Shown here piece by piece: positions 14,599 to 20,711 of a stretch of 24,077 nucleotides of DNA. The notes under the pieces are model-generated. The model saw only the letters and a list, made by a program, of their open reading frames with translations, did no database searches and had not been told where the DNA came from. The translations under genes were made by a program, and so were the position numbers. The stretch is from IMG/VR virus record IMGVR_UViG_3300028025_000533, positions 1-24,077 of that record; one strand, 5' to 3'. This stretch comes from a virus. Position 1 is the first letter of the stretch; each line of letters starts with the position of its first letter.

Positions 14599-14826
14599 TT
14601 ATGAGTTGGCTTTGCGCTCGGCGTTCAACTTCTCAGTGTGCTTGTGCTCAAACCGTCCGTAAGCGGATGGAAAGTGCCCAGACCAACCTTCAAGGTTGAA
14701 TTTCGGTGCGCTTACGACGCGGCGGGCGAACCCCCCGCATCCACACAGCACGCTGGTAGTCTCATAACCAACCAGTGCCTCTGTGCGCTGCCCGCAATCG
14801 CAGGCAAATTCATACATTCTTTTCAT
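14599..14826 (-). CDS. Small zinc-ribbon protein, FmdB-like (75 aa)
   Basis: The N-terminus MKRMYEFACDCGQRTEALVG, followed by VLCGCGGFARRV, has two CxC-type knuckles (C9/C11 and C28/C30), the layout of small FmdB-type zinc ribbons, which usually start 'M..Y.F.C..CG'. The tail contains APKFNLEGWSGHFPSAYGRF and a basic end. GAGGA precedes the ATG at 14826 by 5-6 bases, which supports it over the second in-frame ATG at 14817. Function is unknown; these ribbons are found beside capsid genes in many phages. It overlaps the upstream gene by 17 bases. The 52 bases between it and the scaffold gene hold only the scaffold RBS and no clear promoter. Confidence 0.7.
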   Translation of the reverse strand: MKRMYEFACDCGQRTEALVGYETTSVLCGCGGFARRVVSAPKFNLEGWSGHFPSAYGRFEHKHTEKLNAERKANS

Positions 14827-15049
14827 TCAAATCCTCATACGCTCGTTCGCTGACCCCTTTCAGGGTTTTCAGCCAAGTCAGGATAGAAATCTCACCTTTG
14901 CGAAATTGTAGACTTTTTTCATCCGCAATGGTAGAGACATTATTCATCGCCTCCAACATTACATCTACGTCTTCCATTAAGTCGAGCCAACCTTGCTGGG
15001 AGAATAGGTCAAACCGATCTTCGTAGTATTTTTGCAGTTCTGGTGTCAT
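14810..15049 (-). CDS. Small acidic helical protein, unknown function (79 aa)
   Basis: The product is acidic and wholly helical by eye (MTPELQKYYEDRFDLFSQQG, then WLDLMEDVDVMLEAMNN, later ILTWLKTLKGVSERAYEDLN), with no cysteines or membrane segment. The opening 'YYEDR..LF...GW..L..D' seems a recurrent phage theme that I recall from genes near scaffold or lysis modules, with no function attached. It overlaps the zinc-ribbon gene by 17 bases, so the two are probably coupled, and follows the endolysin gene by 24 bases. It could belong to either the head-assembly or the lysis module. Confidence 0.65.
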   Translation of the reverse strand: MTPELQKYYEDRFDLFSQQGWLDLMEDVDVMLEAMNNVSTIADEKSLQFRKGEISILTWLKTLKGVSERAYEDLNEKNV

Positions 15050-15073
15050 GTGTGTGTGTCCGTGGTAAAAGTT

Positions 15074-15700
15074 TCAGGCAAGGACAGAGCCGTCGATGAC
15101 TGCCAAAGCCTGGTTAGTATGCAAGATGCGATCATCCAGACCAATCGTACCGCCGTTGATCTTTCGTGTAAGTGCCAAGTTGTTGCTGGTTTCGGCCAGC
15201 CCGTTGAGCTTTTGCGTGTCCCAGAACCAGCCAGCCGTCAGGGCGGCGTACTGCGGCGTAGCCACTAGGTCAGGCTCCATGATGAAGTCCACGCCCAATG
15301 CTTGGCCAGCATGGTGGTAATTCGCAGCGCCAGTTAGCTGCAAAATTCCGCGCCCGCGAAAACGAAAGCCGTCACCCGATGCCTCATCCCGGTTGTTCAT
15401 GCGGTTGCCGTAGATGCGGTTGGCGATCTTCTTGGGCTGGCGCTCGTAGGCTGCAGCCTCTTCAGGCGTAAAGCCCCATGAACGCTTGGGCGTGCGCGGG
15501 AACAATTTCAAAAGCGTAGCAGCGCGGTAGTTCAGGTTTTCTTCCAGTACCCGGAAGTTGGCGCTCTCATGGCCGCATTGGCCAATGAATGCCGCCTGCT
15601 GGCGCGGCGTCAGAATGTTAAAGCGCTCAAACGTGGCATTCAATGGGTCAGCCCACACAGGGTCAATGTGCAGCTTTTTAAGTTGCTCAGGGGTTACCAT
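15074..15700 (-). CDS. Endolysin, glycoside hydrolase family 19
   Basis: A 208-residue protein with GAGGAG seven bases before the ATG. The GH19 chitinase/lysozyme fold is clear: GQCGHESANF at residues 40-49 holds the catalytic glutamate (E45). FRGRGILQLTGAANY at about 114-128 is the second signature, NRIYGNRMNNRDEASGDG at about 94-111 is a conserved lead-in, and YAALTAGWFW at about 151-160 lies in the substrate-facing helix. It has no signal peptide or N-terminal anchor, so it accumulates in the cytoplasm and needs a holin to reach peptidoglycan. Length is normal for phage GH19 endolysins without a cell-wall-binding domain. It overlaps the Rz-like gene by 14 bases. Confidence 0.92.
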   Translation of the reverse strand: MVTPEQLKKLHIDPVWADPLNATFERFNILTPRQQAAFIGQCGHESANFRVLEENLNYRAATLLKLFPRTPKRSWGFTPEEAAAYERQPKKIANRIYGNRMNNRDEASGDGFRFRGRGILQLTGAANYHHAGQALGVDFIMEPDLVATPQYAALTAGWFWDTQKLNGLAETSNNLALTRKINGGTIGLDDRILHTNQALAVIDGSVLA

Positions 15701-16190
15701 TCACGATTCTCCTCATTTGGTCGTACGCGTCAATGCAGGCGTTGAGCTGGTTGATGGCCTTGTCGCCTTCGGCTGCAATCTCGGCAATCAATCTCAGGGT
15801 TTCTCGCTCGTCACCAGCAGCTTGGTCAGCCGGTCGGTCAGGTTCGCTTCTCGCTTGGTTGCTATCTCCAGCGGCAGGGGCGGGACTTGGGCTGGCTTGT
15901 GGACAACTGGCGGTGGGGAAGCGCACCCTGCCAGCACGAATGGCAGCAGTAAGATCAGTTTGCTTTTTGTTAACAACATCATTTGCCTTTCGTAGTTCAG
16001 CATCTTTGTCGGCCACAGCCTTGGCCATCTCTTGCTCTTTGGCTCGGGCCTCTTCATTTTTCTTGGCAATCTCGGCCTGCATTTCAACATCGCGGTCGCC
16101 CCAGCCACTGTTGTAGCCGTACTTGTAGATTCCAAAGATGGCAAGCAGCGCCAGCAGCACTGCGATGCCTGTGCGTTGTATGGAGGTCAT
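15687..16190 (-). CDS. Rz: Inner-membrane spanin (Rz-like)
   Basis: A 167-residue protein with an N-terminal signal anchor (residues about 6-24, RTGIAVLLALLAIFGIYKYG). A long charged periplasmic coiled coil follows (EMQAEIAKKNEEARAKEQEM, then AVADKDAELRKANDVVNKKQ), then a Pro/Ser linker and C-terminal helices. This is the standard architecture of Rz. The start overlaps the stop of the membrane gene upstream as ATGA, and a complete Rz1 is nested in the +1 frame. Two cysteines (one in the PTASCPQAS linker, one near the C-terminus in LNACIDAY) could support covalent dimers, as in lambda Rz. With the nested lipoprotein it would fuse inner and outer membranes in the last step of lysis. Confidence 0.88.
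   Translation of the reverse strand: MTSIQRTGIAVLLALLAIFGIYKYGYNSGWGDRDVEMQAEIAKKNEEARAKEQEMAKAVADKDAELRKANDVVNKKQTDLTAAIRAGRVRFPTASCPQASPSPAPAAGDSNQARSEPDRPADQAAGDERETLRLIAEIAAEGDKAINQLNACIDAYDQMRRIVNGNP
15794..15979 (-). CDS. Rz1: Outer-membrane spanin lipoprotein (Rz1-like), nested in Rz
   Basis: Lying entirely inside Rz in the +1 frame (the lambda arrangement), it has the signal MLLTKSKLILLLPFVLAGCA with an LAGC lipobox, processed before the cysteine. The mature part is 43 residues, opens CASPPPVVHKPAQ and ends LTKLLVTSEKP; it is Pro-rich and then helical, as expected for o-spanins. Of the two adjacent ATG codons (15982 and 15979), the second has the better spacing (6 bases) from AAAGG. 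Asp is absent at position +2 (Ala instead), so the lipoprotein should be sorted to the outer membrane. Longer in-frame upstream starts lack a signal at the N-terminus and are rejected. Confidence 0.88.
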   Translation of the reverse strand: MLLTKSKLILLLPFVLAGCASPPPVVHKPAQVPPLPLEIATKREANLTDRLTKLLVTSEKP

Positions 16191-16723
16191 GCGGCCTCTT
16201 TCCGAGCCGCTGCAATCTCTGCACGGTCTTCGTCAGTCTCTTGGTGCTCTGGCGGCGTTGTCGGTGGTGGGCCAGGCGTCCATGACTCATCCAGTTCTGG
16301 ATTCTTAAAGCCCATCCAGTTGAAGTCGGGCATGGCGTTGGAGGGCTGGGGCGTGTAGGCGTACTGAGGAGCATGGTTGTGGTGCAGGGGTGCATACTGC
16401 TGGCCATACTGCGGTCCAGAGGGTGGTGATGACCGCATGGCGTTGACCGCACCAGAAACAGCACGCTTGCCCACGATGCCGCCAATGCCGCCCACGATCA
16501 GCAGCACGATGTCGTTCAGCATCTTGGTGTAAGCCTGGTCAATGGGGGCCATCGACTTGATCGGCTGAGTCACAAAGGTGACCGAGTACAGCAGGGCAAA
16601 GACGATGCCAGCCAGGATCAGCGTGATCATGATGACCACAAAGCCCCAGACCCTGACCTCGATGGCCTCGGCGCTTAACCGATCTTCATGGCTTGGCGTC
16701 TGCGGGCTGTTTAGTTTGATCAA
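16187..16723 (-). CDS. Two-pass membrane protein, possible holin, TTG start (178 aa)
   Basis: There is no usable ATG before the first membrane helix. A TTG at 16723 has GGAG with a seven-base spacer, so I take it as the start. Residues about 26-50 (VWGFVVIMITLILAGIVFAL, then LYSVTFV) and 70-90 (DIVLLIVGGIGGIVGKRA) are predicted membrane helices, the second rich in Gly. The C-terminal half is soluble and rich in Pro, Tyr, His and Gln (GPQYGQQYAPLHHNH), ending in a charged helix. It directly precedes the spanin and endolysin genes. Two helices fit a class II holin, but the 85-residue tail is unusual, so 'holin' is only a candidate. It overlaps the lipoprotein gene by 38 bases. Confidence 0.65.
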   Translation of the reverse strand: MIKLNSPQTPSHEDRLSAEAIEVRVWGFVVIMITLILAGIVFALLYSVTFVTQPIKSMAPIDQAYTKMLNDIVLLIVGGIGGIVGKRAVSGAVNAMRSSPPSGPQYGQQYAPLHHNHAPQYAYTPQPSNAMPDFNWMGFKNPELDESWTPGPPPTTPPEHQETDEDRAEIAAARKEAA

Positions 16724-16898
16724 TTTGCTTCTCCAAAATTGGGGCCACTAAATACTCAGGGCATTGCTGGGTGAACAGACACTTGGGCTTTTGGCAGTCA
16801 GGCTTGTGAAAGTTATCGGGATTCTGGCACGGATACCTGTATCGGTCTTCACAGCCGACCAGCGCCAGCATGGCCACGATCAATGCAATGATTTTCAT
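16686..16898 (-). CDS. Cysteine-rich small lipoprotein (70 aa)
   Basis: The signal MKIIALIVAMLALVGCEDRY has an LVGC lipobox, so the mature lipoprotein starts at C16. It carries four further cysteines in DRYRYPCQNP, KPDCQKPKCLFTQQC, which suggests disulphides in the periplasm. Glu at +2 does not meet the strict Asp inner-membrane retention rule, so outer membrane is the likelier location. It is distinct from the nested Rz1. I recall similar 'CEDRYRYPCQ' lipoproteins beside lysis genes in other podoviruses, function unknown. It might act in lysis or as a superinfection-blocking lipoprotein. ATGA overlap with the gene upstream. Confidence 0.75.
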   Translation of the reverse strand: MKIIALIVAMLALVGCEDRYRYPCQNPDNFHKPDCQKPKCLFTQQCPEYLVAPILEKQIDQTKQPADAKP

Positions 16899-17053
16899 AT
16901 GCCTAGCTTCTCCAAGAATGCCTCAATGACTCGGTTGGCAATGTCTGGGGGTAAGAACACCAGCACCTTAAAGCCGACCCAGATAAAGGCCAGGTAACAG
17001 TTGATTTTGAGCCACTTGTCAAAACCATCTTTGACCTCTTTCCACTTGTCCAT
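16895..17053 (-). CDS. Small single-pass membrane protein (52 aa)
   Basis: I start at the ATG at 17053, one base after the previous stop; the longer frame uses TTG inside the upstream gene. The product (MDKWKEVKDGFDKWLKINCY, then LAFIWVGFKVLVFLPPDIA) has a basic amphipathic N-terminus, one hydrophobic segment at about residues 19-36 and a charged C-terminal helix. It is part of the coupled membrane cassette before the spanins. Size and topology would fit an antiholin or a pinholin-like helper, but no family is recognisable. Confidence 0.6.
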   Translation of the reverse strand: MDKWKEVKDGFDKWLKINCYLAFIWVGFKVLVFLPPDIANRVIEAFLEKLGI

Positions 17054-17054
17054 G

Positions 17055-17546
17055 TCATGACCCGCACCCGTAATCAGAACAGTAAAAGACAATTTCCAGA
17101 ATGCCCCAGAAGATGATGATTGAAATCACTGAGATCAGCGTGATTGCAATGGTCAACTCGATCACCTCTTTGCGCCTCTTGGCAGCGTTGAGTTCTCTTG
17201 CAGCCTCTCTGCGCTGTTCTTCGCGGTCTTCTTTGTTCATCTCCATCACCCGCTGCTGGATGGAGTTCCAGACATCCATGTTGTTGGTGGAGAAAAACAG
17301 ACCCTTAAGCTGCTCCTCGAAATCCTTCTGAGCCTTCAGCGCCAGTTCAATCTCGATGGCCTTGCCCATGTTGGACCCACCAGCCTTCTTGGCTTGGCTG
17401 GCTGCTTTGGTGGCCGTGTGCTTGGCATCAAAGTATTTGCCGATCAGCGGGCCAAGACTGGAGACATCATCGACCGTCTTGGATGCTTTCTTGATTAGAT
17501 TTACCGCTGCACTGACAGCGGCCATAGCACTCACAGGATCGATCAC
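17055..17546 (-). CDS. Lysis-region protein with C-terminal membrane anchor (163 aa), GTG start
   Basis: The GTG at 17546 is preceded by AAAGGGG with a five-base spacer and overlaps the previous stop as GTGA, so it is the likely start; longer frames are not supported. It begins VIDPVSAMAAVSAAVNLIKK (first residue Met in the cell), then has helical soluble segments (FDAKHTATKAASQAKKAGGS, QKDFEEQLKGLFFS, EDREEQRREAARELNAAKRR), and ends with one hydrophobic helix (LTIAITLISVISIIIFWGIL) and a Cys-containing tail. I recall phage proteins starting '.DPVSA...A..A...IKK' in the same neighbourhood of marine and freshwater podoviruses, of unknown function. A tail-anchored helical protein could assist holin action or be a virion protein. 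Confidence 0.65.
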   Translation of the reverse strand: MIDPVSAMAAVSAAVNLIKKASKTVDDVSSLGPLIGKYFDAKHTATKAASQAKKAGGSNMGKAIEIELALKAQKDFEEQLKGLFFSTNNMDVWNSIQQRVMEMNKEDREEQRREAARELNAAKRRKEVIELTIAITLISVISIIIFWGILEIVFYCSDYGCGS

Positions 17547-17626
17547 GACAGCCCCTTTAATACAAACAAGGCGACCTGAAGGAGCCACCAGACAGCAATT
17601 ATGCTGATGGCAATTTTAAGTCTCAT
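17543..17626 (-). CDS. 27-residue membrane micro-protein
   Basis: The ATG overlaps the previous stop (TCATGA) and the TGA overlaps the next start (TCGTGA, giving GTG). The peptide begins MRLKIAISIIAVWWLLQVAL and ends FVLKGLS: two basic residues, then about 20 hydrophobic ones, long enough for one transmembrane helix. The last codons also carry the AAAGGGG ribosome binding site of the following gene. It is below usual gene-calling limits, but the exact start-stop linkage on both sides and the membrane character argue for real translation. Confidence 0.6.
   Translation of the reverse strand: MRLKIAISIIAVWWLLQVALFVLKGLS
17552..17558 (-). promoter_or_regulatory. Ribosome binding site AAAGGGG deciding a GTG start
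   Basis: AAAGGGG lies five bases before the GTG at 17546, inside the coding region of the 27-residue micro-gene. It fixes GTG as the start of the 163-residue gene and means that ribosomes finishing the micro-gene end on top of the next start. Confidence 0.65.
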
Positions 17627-17715
17627 GACAGCACCATGATGAAGACCCTGGCGCACCAAATGACCATGCCAATCAGAAGGGCTGCTGCAATAAAGCTAAC
17701 AGCCCAGTCCTTCAT
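17623..17715 (-). CDS. 30-residue membrane micro-protein
   Basis: The ATG sits in the stop of the 68-residue gene (TTATGA), and the TGA overlaps the start of the 27-residue gene (TCATGA). The peptide begins MKDWAVSFIAAALLIGMVIW and ends VFIMVLS, a single hydrophobic helix with only one Lys, one Asp and one Arg. Codon use and hydrophobicity are unlike a random frame. With its neighbour it forms a pair of tandem single-helix micro-proteins in a row of membrane genes before the endolysin. Confidence 0.6.
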   Translation of the reverse strand: MKDWAVSFIAAALLIGMVIWCARVFIMVLS

Positions 17716-17918
17716 AACCCAAATATTTTCTTGACCATCTCGGCTGCGACACCTGGTCCAAGTAAGACAGCGGCAATCACAGCGTAAAGCAGATACTCGA
17801 TCTTGGTCATCCGCTTTGAGCCGGACTCAAATGATTTCTGGATGGCCTCATACCGATGGGCGCACACTTGCTCATGGGTTGTCAATCTGGCCTCCGTTGC
17901 GTCAATCTGCTCTGACAT
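17712..17918 (-). CDS. Small membrane protein, XhlA/holin-like (68 aa)
   Basis: GAGG precedes the ATG by about seven bases. The N-terminal part (MSEQIDATEARLTTHEQVCA, then HRYEAIQKSFESGSKRM) is an amphipathic, charged helix with heptad spacing. The C-terminal part has one hydrophobic segment (YLLYAVIAAVLLGPGVAAEM) and a short basic end. This order of coiled coil then single membrane helix is that of XhlA-type proteins linked with phage lysis. It is the first gene of the membrane cassette and is coupled to two micro-proteins by TTATGA and TCATGA. Holin or holin-partner function is inferred from topology and place. Confidence 0.65.
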   Translation of the reverse strand: MSEQIDATEARLTTHEQVCAHRYEAIQKSFESGSKRMTKIEYLLYAVIAAVLLGPGVAAEMVKKIFGL

Positions 17919-17928
17919 GCTTTACCTC

Positions 17929-18225
17929 TTACCAAGGAGTACCAGTAGCGGTCACGGGGTTCTTCTTAGCCGCAATCTGCGCAGCCAAAGCAGCTTCAGT
18001 GGCGTCTTTGTCAACACCCGATGCCCAGCACCAATCCAAAACCTCTTGCATGGTCACATCAGCGTAGGGGATAGCTGGTGCAGCCTCGGCAAAGCTGCAA
18101 GTGGAATAGATGGAGGCTGTGTAGTCGCCATCAACAGCAGAAGCTGTCCAATGGGCGGTCGTGATGAAGCCGTTGGCGGTTTCGTAGTCGGTTTGGGTGA
18201 TAACCCAGTTGTATGCGATGGTCAT
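17929..18225 (-). CDS. Small protein following the fibre gene, unknown function (98 aa)
   Basis: AAAGGAA lies six bases upstream of the ATG. The N-terminal half is beta-like (MTIAYNWVITQTDYETANGF, then TTAHWTASAVDGDYTASIYS). The second half is helical (TMQEVLDWCWASGVDKDATE, then ALAAQIAAKKNP) and ends in TATGTPW. I recall similar 'YTW.IT......T....V..THWT' proteins next to fibre genes of many phages, of unknown function. Position right after the S74 fibre suggests a fibre-associated or assembly factor. The next gene begins ten bases after its stop, and no terminator is visible there. Confidence 0.65.
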   Translation of the reverse strand: MTIAYNWVITQTDYETANGFITTAHWTASAVDGDYTASIYSTCSFAEAAPAIPYADVTMQEVLDWCWASGVDKDATEAALAAQIAAKKNPVTATGTPW

Positions 18226-18245
18226 GGTGATTTCCTTTCAGGGGG

Positions 18246-20711
18246 TTAATTTGACTCAAGGGCTGCGACACGGGCGCGGAGTGATTTAACTTCTGCGATC
18301 AGGTTGGCAATGATCTCGGCACTGGAGTAATCCATGCCTTGCATTTCCTCACCGTCCTTCACGCCTGTTGCCACGGGGGTGCGTGATGCCTCTTGTACTT
18401 CGTGAGCAATCAAGCCAACAAAGGTAGAGCCGTCAGCCTTCCATGTGCCTTCAACGGGGTTCAGGCTGTCAATGTACGCACCAGAAGTGGTGATAGGGCC
18501 TGTGATGTTTTTCAGTCGGTAGTCGGAGGATGTGTTGAAAGACGTTGCTGTATCGGAGTAGCTAATTGAGCCAACAGCAGTTCCATTGAAATAAAAACCC
18601 ATTGCGGTGGCTGCGCCGCTTGTTGACTTGTTGATGTCAATCCGTCCCACGCCGCTGCTAGAGTTGTAAATCGTAGTACCAACGCCTCGTGCACTCGTAG
18701 TCCCCACCAGCAAGTCCCCATCGCTGGTGATACGAGCGGTTTCAGAACCAGAAGAACCATAGAACCTTGTTGTACCGTCATCCTGAATATACAAGCGAGT
18801 AGCACCAGCAGAGTTGGATGCCTCAAATGATGCTGTTGCACTGGTTGTTCCAGCACCTCGTACATATAAACGGGCAGTGGATGTCCCCGCAGTACCAATA
18901 CTTACGTTGCCATCGGCGTGGATACGAGCGCGTTCGGCGTTGCTTGTGCCAAAAATAAGTGGGTTATTTTCGTAATTCCAAAGGTAAGCATCTAGACTGC
19001 CAAGGAGGCCCAAATAAAGCCCATCGTTGGTAGCAGTTCCACTGTTTGAGTTTTGGAAAAGCAAAGTGGCTTCGTTCGCGGTGCTATTTCTAATTCTGTT
19101 GCGGTATGTGGCACTAGCAGATACAACATCTAAACGATCAAGGGGCGATGTAGTACCCACCCCCAAATTCCCACTCGCGTCCAGCGTCATCGCCTGAGTA
19201 AAGCTAATAGCGTTACCTGCTGTGCCGGAGGGGGCGTTGTACCACTTGTGCGTTCCAGAATCTGCTGTGTAAAGCAAAGCTGACCCAGTTGCGTTGTATT
19301 TCCAACCGCTATTGAAATACGCATTGGTGGCAAGATTTACACTGGAATTTCCAGCTAATGTTGCATATTCCGCTTGGAACGCCTTGACAACGGCAAAAGC
19401 ACTCGGAGTAACCCCCAAGCCGAGGTTGCCGGAGGCATCAAGCAGCAGTCGTGTTGCAGCGGCGGCAGAGTCAAACACTGCAAAATTGCCGCCAGTGACC
19501 ATGCCCATTTGATAGGTGCGGGATGTTTCCGAATTGGCTTGGAATGTCAAACCATATCCAGCAGCGTATGTGCCTGTATTGATTCGTGCTAAACCAATAA
19601 CATGGAGTTTATCTGTAGGCGAACTCGTCCCAATACCCAGACCTGTGGAGGTCAGGCGCATTTGTTCGGCGTTGTTTGCGTAGAACGACATGAACCTGCC
19701 AGTAGGTGCAAGCAAATACAAATCAGTTCCAGTGGCATATATACCGTCTATTGCCAATTCAGTGGATGAAGCCCCACCCGTGACCGTTGCACGAAATTTA
19801 GGCGCAACACCTGTGTTGTTAAGTAACGTCCCATCAAACGTCAGCGCACTCCCCGTAGTCAGGACTTTGCTGCCGTTGAGGTAGGCCACGCCGTTGGCTG
19901 TGCCGCCGTTGTGCGTCACTGTGCCGGAGGTGGTTAGATCAGTGAAGTTACCAGTACTGCCGCCATCCACGCGCTGCCACACGGAGCCGTTGAAGATGAT
20001 CCAGTCACCCACTCCCCACAGCGTCTGGCCGTCAATGCTGGTGCTGCCCGCCACCGACACGACGTAGTAGTCGCCCTTGTCGCCAGTGCCTGCAACAATG
20101 GTTGGGCTGTTGGTCGATGCGTTCCAAGTACCCACGTAGTTGACCGCACCCAAGCCTGACAACGTGTTGATCTGGTTTTGCAGGCTGGTCAGTGTGTCCA
20201 GCACGCCTTGGCTGGTGCCGCCGCCGTTGGTGATCACCTTGATCTTCTCAGCCAGGTCGGGGGCCACCACCTCGCCCACGTTGATCTGACGACCGGACGA
20301 CAGGCTGATAATCAACGAGCCGTCAAAGTCAATGCGCGCATCAGCGACCGACACGCCATCTTCACCATCACGGCCGTCCATGCCGCGTGCGCCGTCCAGA
20401 CCACGCAAGCCTGGAGCGCCATCACGGCCGTTACGGCCGTCCTTGCCGTCACGGCCATCCTTGCCGTCGATGCCGTTGCGGCCATCTTTGATGGTGGCCA
20501 CACGCTTTTCAATCACGGTGGTCACGCCATCGTACTTCTCGCGGATGTCATTGTCGATTTTCTTGAGCGCTTGGATGACTAACTGCACGTTCTCGGCAGC
20601 TTTGCGCTGTTGCATCGCCTTAATCTCTGAGACTGAATTACTGACTGAGCTGAACAAGTTGTCCGCAATGCCATCCAGCGCGCCGCCATCAAAAATTTTA
20701 TCGATTGCCAT
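18246..20711 (-). CDS. Collagen-containing tail fibre with S74 intramolecular chaperone
   Basis: An 821-residue fibre. Residues 1-75 form a helical attachment domain, and 77-119 are fourteen perfect Gly-X-Y triplets (a collagen-like stalk, rich in Asp/Arg/Lys). About 190-250 is a small Trp-rich beta module (YVGTWNAST, GDYYVVSVAG, GVGDWIIFNGSVWQRVD) resembling carbohydrate-binding or trimerisation knobs. About 260-720 is a repetitive beta shaft with recurring 'LDASGNLG.GT.SP' phrases. The last ~95 residues are a peptidase S74 domain: SSDYRLKN gives the expected Ser729 and Lys734 dyad, then GLIAHEVQEA and a terminal coiled coil. The chaperone should trimerise the fibre and cut itself off before Ser729. 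GGAG lies about seven bases before the ATG, inside the portal gene, which it overlaps by 14 bases. Confidence 0.88.
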   Translation of the reverse strand: MAIDKIFDGGALDGIADNLFSSVSNSVSEIKAMQQRKAAENVQLVIQALKKIDNDIREKYDGVTTVIEKRVATIKDGRNGIDGKDGRDGKDGRNGRDGAPGLRGLDGARGMDGRDGEDGVSVADARIDFDGSLIISLSSGRQINVGEVVAPDLAEKIKVITNGGGTSQGVLDTLTSLQNQINTLSGLGAVNYVGTWNASTNSPTIVAGTGDKGDYYVVSVAGSTSIDGQTLWGVGDWIIFNGSVWQRVDGGSTGNFTDLTTSGTVTHNGGTANGVAYLNGSKVLTTGSALTFDGTLLNNTGVAPKFRATVTGGASSTELAIDGIYATGTDLYLLAPTGRFMSFYANNAEQMRLTSTGLGIGTSSPTDKLHVIGLARINTGTYAAGYGLTFQANSETSRTYQMGMVTGGNFAVFDSAAAATRLLLDASGNLGLGVTPSAFAVVKAFQAEYATLAGNSSVNLATNAYFNSGWKYNATGSALLYTADSGTHKWYNAPSGTAGNAISFTQAMTLDASGNLGVGTTSPLDRLDVVSASATYRNRIRNSTANEATLLFQNSNSGTATNDGLYLGLLGSLDAYLWNYENNPLIFGTSNAERARIHADGNVSIGTAGTSTARLYVRGAGTTSATASFEASNSAGATRLYIQDDGTTRFYGSSGSETARITSDGDLLVGTTSARGVGTTIYNSSSGVGRIDINKSTSGAATAMGFYFNGTAVGSISYSDTATSFNTSSDYRLKNITGPITTSGAYIDSLNPVEGTWKADGSTFVGLIAHEVQEASRTPVATGVKDGEEMQGMDYSSAEIIANLIAEVKSLRARVAALESN

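Noticed and set aside
14581-14610. Inverted repeat CAACTC/GAGTTG around the stop of the zinc-ribbon gene
   Set aside because: Only six pairs with a long loop and no T-run; not convincing as a terminator or operator.
16003-16144. Longer in-frame versions of the nested Rz1 starting at 16144 or 16003
   Set aside because: The lipoprotein signal needs to be N-terminal; the extra residues are basic and Pro-rich and would bury it.
18246-20711. Possible diversity-generating retroelement acting on the fibre gene
   Set aside because: No reverse transcriptase, template repeat or variable-repeat pair is visible in the window; the repeated 'LDASGNLG' phrases are ordinary fibre-shaft repeats.
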